Shown here one piece after another: positions 7,956 through 10,700 of a DNA stretch of 10,700 nucleotides. The notes beneath the pieces are model-generated. The model was not told the origin of the DNA, ran no database searches, and saw only the letters and a program-made list of their open reading frames with translations. This DNA is from an uncultured Mycoplasmatota bacterium. GTDB taxonomy: Bacteria; Bacillota_I; Bacilli_A; RF39; UBA660. Where the stretch lies: assembly GCA_948437815.1 (NCBI GenBank), contig CAOJKG010000028.1, positions 1 through 10,700 of the forward strand, in the 5' to 3' direction. Position 1 is the stretch's first letter; each line of letters begins with the position of its first letter. A program made the translations under genes and the position numbers.

Positions 7956-9288
7956 TATTTACCTCCTTAATACTTGCAGTTACACTTCCTTTGTGTAATC
8001 TAATATTTACAATATCATTTTCTTTTAATTTTGTACTATCTTTAATAAGTTCTTCATCTTTAGTAACTAATGAATATCCTTTTTCTAGTATTCCTAAAGG
8101 ATTAACTAATTTTAATGTATTAACTAATATTTTGTATTCATGATCATTTTTTAAAATGATATTTTTGATATTACTATACAATGTTTTTTCGCTGAATTCA
8201 AGTTTTTCTTTTTTTACCTCAAATAAACTCATTGGATTTTTTAAAACATAACTACTTTTTAAATTATTAAGTATTAATTTATTATTATCAATTTTTTTAT
8301 TAATAAAATTATTTAAAGTATCTATTAAAGCGTCTAATCTTTGTTCTTTTATTTCATATAATGATAAAGGATTTTTTAATATATAAGAACTAGTAATACT
8401 ATCTAATCTTAGTTTTGATTTATGTAGTAAATTACTTGTAAATTCGTTTAATCTTATTTGATAAGAATTTAATTCATTGTTAATTTCACTAATTGTGGGG
8501 ACAGCCATTTCAGCAGCACCAGTTGGAGTCGGAGCTCGCATATCAGCGACAAAATCAGCGATTGTAAAATCTATTTCATGACCAACTGCGCTTATAATAG
8601 GTACTCTTGCATTATATATAGCACGAGCGACAATCTCTTCATTAAAAGCCCATAGGTCTTCAATAGATCCTCCTCCTCTTCCTACGATTAAACAATCTAA
8701 ATCGTATTTTCCACTATCTGCTTCTTCTATTTGCCTTACAATATCAGGAGCAGCATTTTCTCCTTGGACTAAACTTGGGAAAAGAATTGTTTCACAAATT
8801 GGAAATCTTCTTTTAATTGTAGATAATATATCTTTTATTGCAGCTCCAGTAGGAGCAGTTATAACACCTATTCTCTTTGGTATTTTAGGAATCTCTTTTT
8901 TAAATTCGGGATTGAATAAACCTTCTTCAGATAATTTCTTTTTTAATTTTTCAAATTCTATATATAAATTTCCTAAACCATCAGGCTCCATTTTTTCTAC
9001 ATATATTTGGTATGTTCCTTGAGCGGGATAACAAGAGATTCTACCTTCTACTAAAACATTCATACCATCTTCTGGGGAAAATTTTAAAGTCATAGCACTT
9101 GAATAAAACATAACCGCACTTATTCTTGAGGCATCATCTTTTAAGGTAAAATATAAATGACCTCTGGTATGATTCTTAAAGTTGGATATTTCTCCTCGAA
9201 GATATACTTTTTTTAAATAAGGATTTTCATCAAATATATTTTTTATATAAGTATTTAAATCACTTATTTTCATATATTTATCTTGCAT
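7948..9288 (-). CDS. xseA: Exodeoxyribonuclease VII large subunit
   Basis: XseA is the catalytic subunit of exonuclease VII, acting on single-stranded DNA in repair and recombination. The 446 residues contain the N-terminal OB-fold (about 5-105, with VYLRGEISNFKNHTRGHLYFTLKD). The catalytic domain (about 130-260) has ITAPTGAAIKD, VGRGGGSIEDLW, AVGHEIDFTIAD and the terminal APTPTGAAEMA. Asp153, Arg204, His237 and Asp240 line up with D155, R205, H238 and D241 reported as important in E. coli. The helical XseB-binding region (about 265-400) carries a repeat at a 45-residue step, seen in SSYILKNPLSLYEIK and SSYVLKNPMSLFEVK and, more weakly, in LKLVNPLGILEK. AAGGGAGAT lies seven bases before the chosen ATG; the ATG five codons later has no better site. 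The gene end overlaps the next start by eight bases. Confidence 0.98.
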   Translation of the reverse strand: MQDKYMKISDLNTYIKNIFDENPYLKKVYLRGEISNFKNHTRGHLYFTLKDDASRISAVMFYSSAMTLKFSPEDGMNVLVEGRISCYPAQGTYQIYVEKMEPDGLGNLYIEFEKLKKKLSEEGLFNPEFKKEIPKIPKRIGVITAPTGAAIKDILSTIKRRFPICETILFPSLVQGENAAPDIVRQIEEADSGKYDLDCLIVGRGGGSIEDLWAFNEEIVARAIYNARVPIISAVGHEIDFTIADFVADMRAPTPTGAAEMAVPTISEINNELNSYQIRLNEFTSNLLHKSKLRLDSITSSYILKNPLSLYEIKEQRLDALIDTLNNFINKKIDNNKLILNNLKSSYVLKNPMSLFEVKKEKLEFSEKTLYSNIKNIILKNDHEYKILVNTLKLVNPLGILEKGYSLVTKDEELIKDSTKLKENDIVNIRLHKGSVTASIKEVNNG

Positions 9289-9307
9289 GATTATCTCCCT
9301 TCTTATA

Positions 9308-9326
9308 TTAGATTTCTATTATCTAA
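9308..9326 (-). other. Small hairpin between the kinase stop and the xseA ribosome binding site
   Basis: On the minus strand TTAGAT (9321-9326) pairs with ATCTAA (9308-9313) around a seven-base loop that holds part of the kinase stop codon. No T run follows, so it is not a usual terminator. It sits in the only junction between nusB and proS that leaves about 30 bases between genes, just before the xseA Shine-Dalgarno at 9291-9300. It could affect xseA translation or mRNA processing, or mean nothing; AT-rich DNA yields such stems by chance. Confidence 0.3.
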
Positions 9327-10110
9327 CAATCTTGTCCTCTGATTGTATATTTTTACTTTTTTTAATTAAATCTTGTAGTTTTGAATAATGACTTTGATAA
9401 CTTTCTATTATTTCTTCTTTTTCTCCATTTTCAAATTTTATACCTTGTCTTATAATTAAAATATTAATTAAACTAATTATAAATTCAGGCTTATATAAAT
9501 TAAAATAATACTCAAATAAAACTATATCTTCAGGTTTCGCTTCCAGTAGAAATTTTGTAAAATCTTCTTCTAAAGATGCAGGGATACTTGGGCTAAAATA
9601 TAGTTTTAATTTTTCTTTTATATCATTGTCTACTAAAAGATATTCATTATCTAATATAACTAACTTTCTAGAACCATCTGGTAATAATATTAATCCCCAG
9701 TTTCTTTTATTACGATCAAAATGTTTAAATATAATATCTAAAATGTATATTTTTATTAAGTTGTTTACTTCACTACCAATATTATACTTGCTTTCTAATG
9801 TATTTCTCGCTTCTTCTATAGAACAATATTCCTCTATTAGATCGCCTATTTCCATATCTTCAGCATTTATAAACCTACCATAACTATCTAAATCATCACT
9901 TAATAAATATTCCCAGTTATCTATTTGAACTACATTTCCTCTAGGACAAATTAGCCCCATTTGCGTGGCTACTTCTAAACCTATTAATTCTTTTAATCCA
10001 CGTTCAGGACTGACTGACTTTATATAATAACTGCCTACACTTAGATCAGCTTTTTTTTGATATCTTATTTGTCTTATTATTTCTTTATCTTTTTCTGTTA
10101 GATTTATCAT
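9319..10110 (-). CDS. HipA-like protein kinase fold protein
   Basis: The 263 residues show the core of a HipA-type kinase. YYIKSV has Lys31 as a candidate ATP-binding lysine, followed by KELIGLEVATQMGL with Glu41. The catalytic loop reads FDRNKRN (Asp132, Asn137), with the same D-to-N spacing of five as HipA D309/N314. VILDNEYLL has Asp154, 22 residues after the catalytic Asp, as the metal-binding DFD position (23 in HipA). The protein lacks the N-terminal subdomain of full HipA (about 440 residues), and no HipB-like helix-turn-helix partner is beside it, so it is not a standard toxin-antitoxin pair. AAGGA overlaps the end of nusB and the start lies two bases after the nusB stop, so the two are co-expressed. 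The substrate is unknown. A CotH-like or lipid-kinase-like relative is an alternative. The kinase fold is likely; the role is not known. Confidence 0.75.
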   Translation of the reverse strand: MINLTEKDKEIIRQIRYQKKADLSVGSYYIKSVSPERGLKELIGLEVATQMGLICPRGNVVQIDNWEYLLSDDLDSYGRFINAEDMEIGDLIEEYCSIEEARNTLESKYNIGSEVNNLIKIYILDIIFKHFDRNKRNWGLILLPDGSRKLVILDNEYLLVDNDIKEKLKLYFSPSIPASLEEDFTKFLLEAKPEDIVLFEYYFNLYKPEFIISLINILIIRQGIKFENGEKEEIIESYQSHYSKLQDLIKKSKNIQSEDKIVR

Positions 10111-10112
10111 AA

Positions 10113-10508
10113 TTATTCCTTAATGTATTTATCTAATACAGCATTAATCATTTTTCTTACATTATCATCACTGTATTTTTTAGCCAGTTCTATAGCTTCA
10201 TTTATAATTACTACTTCTGGTGTATCAGTATATTTTAATTCATATAATGCTAGTCTTAGAATTGCAGCGCCAGTTTTGTCTATACGTTTAATATCCCAAT
10301 TTTCCATTTTTTCATTAGCTATCTTATCTAATTCATCTTGGTATGTGACAACTCCGTAAACAATATCCTTTACAAAATCATTTTCAACATCTAAATTGTC
10401 TTTTATAATATCTTCGATATTGCAATTCAATTTGTTGCTATTCATTAAATCATATTGATATAATATAATCATTATTTTTTCTCTTAATTCACTTCTTGTT
10501 AAAGACAT
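10113..10508 (-). CDS. nusB: Transcription antitermination factor NusB
   Basis: NusB pairs with NusE (ribosomal protein S10) on boxA of rRNA leader transcripts to support antitermination. The 131 residues match the family in length and pattern: TRSELREKIMIILYQYDL at the start, then WDIKRIDKTGAAILRLALYEL, PEVVIINEAIELAKKYSDDNV and INAVLDKY at the end. I start at the ATG at 10508 (MSLTRSEL). A GTG three codons upstream (10517) is in frame but is itself part of the AAGGTGAT ribosome binding site, six bases before this ATG. It is the first gene of the operon, behind a promoter and a terminator for whatever is transcribed upstream. Confidence 0.96.
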   Translation of the reverse strand: MSLTRSELREKIMIILYQYDLMNSNKLNCNIEDIIKDNLDVENDFVKDIVYGVVTYQDELDKIANEKMENWDIKRIDKTGAAILRLALYELKYTDTPEVVIINEAIELAKKYSDDNVRKMINAVLDKYIKE

Positions 10509-10514
10509 ATAAAT

Positions 10515-10520
10515 CACCTT
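10515..10520 (-). promoter_or_regulatory. Ribosome binding site of nusB
   Basis: AAGGTG on the minus strand lies six bases before the ATG at 10506-10508. It contains the in-frame GTG at 10515-10517, which therefore cannot serve as the initiation codon. Confidence 0.75.
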
Positions 10521-10525
10521 TTTTA

Positions 10526-10560
10526 ATTATATTATAAAACAAACAAAAATACTAGTACAA
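10526..10560 (-). promoter_or_regulatory. Probable promoter of the nusB-proS operon
   Basis: On the minus strand a perfect TATAAT (10531-10536) follows a weak -35 TTGTAC (10555-10560) after 18 bases. A second overlapping TATAAT is at 10526-10531, but initiation from it would begin inside the ribosome binding site. The first would start near 10524, leaving a leader of about 15 bases. The region is very AT-rich, so the -35 choice is uncertain; the position between a terminator and the first gene supports the call. Confidence 0.5.
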
Positions 10561-10573
10561 AAGAAATAAAAAA

Positions 10574-10593
10574 ATTAGAGTGTGCTCTCTAAT
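10574..10593 (-). terminator. Intrinsic terminator downstream of the tandem repeat array
   Basis: On the minus strand ATTAGAG (10587-10593) pairs with CTCTAAT (10574-10580) around a six-base loop AGCACA, and the stem runs directly into a tract of seven T's. This is the strongest terminator in the window. It would stop transcripts that come from the right through the repeat array, and it insulates the nusB operon. On the plus strand the stem is followed by CTATCTTTTT, so weak activity that way is possible, though no plus-strand gene needs it. Confidence 0.8.
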
Positions 10594-10608
10594 CTATCTT
10601 TTTAAACT

Positions 10609-10700
10609 CCCTAGTTACGGCCGGGAATCACCAACTTTTATTAGGTCCCTAGTTACGGCCGGGAATCACCAACTTTTATTAGGTCCCTAGTTACGGCCGG
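10609..10700. repeat. Perfect 38-bp head-to-tail tandem repeat, about 2.4 copies, continuing past the right edge
   Basis: Unit starts are at 10609, 10647 and 10685, an exact 38-bp period with no mismatch over the 92 bases visible. Each unit starts CCCTAGTTACGGCCGGG and ends TTTTATTAGGT, with a GC-rich block containing CGGCCG in an otherwise AT-rich window. There is no variable spacer. Inside a unit CCTA near one end can pair with TAGG at the other, and AGTT with AACT further in, so transcripts could fold one hairpin per unit. Both strands carry stops in the unit; the minus strand has them in all three frames, so it does not encode a protein. The bases next to the array (about 10595-10608, TATCTTTTTAAACT) loosely resemble the unit end, as a decayed copy would. 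A minus-strand transcript would meet the terminator about 15 bases after the array. The role and the full length are unknown. Confidence 0.95.

Noticed and set aside
9319..10110. HipBA toxin-antitoxin module
   Set aside because: There is no HipB-like DNA-binding gene on either side, and the kinase is short and sits within a housekeeping operon.
10609..10700. CRISPR array at the right edge
   Set aside because: The whole 38-bp period repeats without any variable part, so there are no spacers; no cas gene is visible.

Overview
This is an AT-rich bacterial window in which every supported gene lies on the minus strand. It looks like a low-GC Gram-positive of the Bacilli side of Firmicutes. EzrA is a division regulator of that group, SpoIVB comes from endospore-forming lineages, and the prolyl-tRNA synthetase is the compact type without an editing insertion, which is common in mollicutes and some clostridia. 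Shine-Dalgarno sequences are strong (AAGGAG or AGGAGG type). TGA is used neither as a stop nor as a sense codon in the gene frames, and conserved Trp positions are TGG, so the mycoplasma code (TGA = Trp) is not in use. An uncultured gut Bacilli or mollicute-like lineage is my best guess, but the sequence alone does not fix it.

Read in the direction of transcription (right to left), the window opens with perfect 38-bp tandem repeats that run off the right edge (10609-10700). An intrinsic terminator follows (10574-10593), then a promoter. Next is a tightly packed operon: nusB, a HipA-like kinase, xseA, an unknown coiled-coil membrane protein, xseB and proS. Most junctions overlap or are only a few bases apart. 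spoIVB follows proS after 73 bp with no terminator seen between them, and ends in a hairpin that overlaps its own stop codon.

Two further transcription units follow, each with its own extended -10 promoter. The first is a 550-residue protein of unknown function with two membrane segments. The second is ezrA, overlapped by one base by a gene that leaves the window at base 1 just as it encodes the start of a C-terminal SEC-C zinc motif.

The nusB/xseA/xseB/spoIVB set echoes the Bacillus order nusB-folD-xseA-xseB-ispA-dxs-argR-recN-spoIVB-spo0A, here pruned and interrupted. folD, ispA, dxs, argR and recN are absent between the retained genes, while a kinase, a coiled-coil protein and proS have taken their places. 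The least explained items are the tandem array, the gene lodged between the two exonuclease VII subunits, the kinase, and the 550-residue membrane protein.
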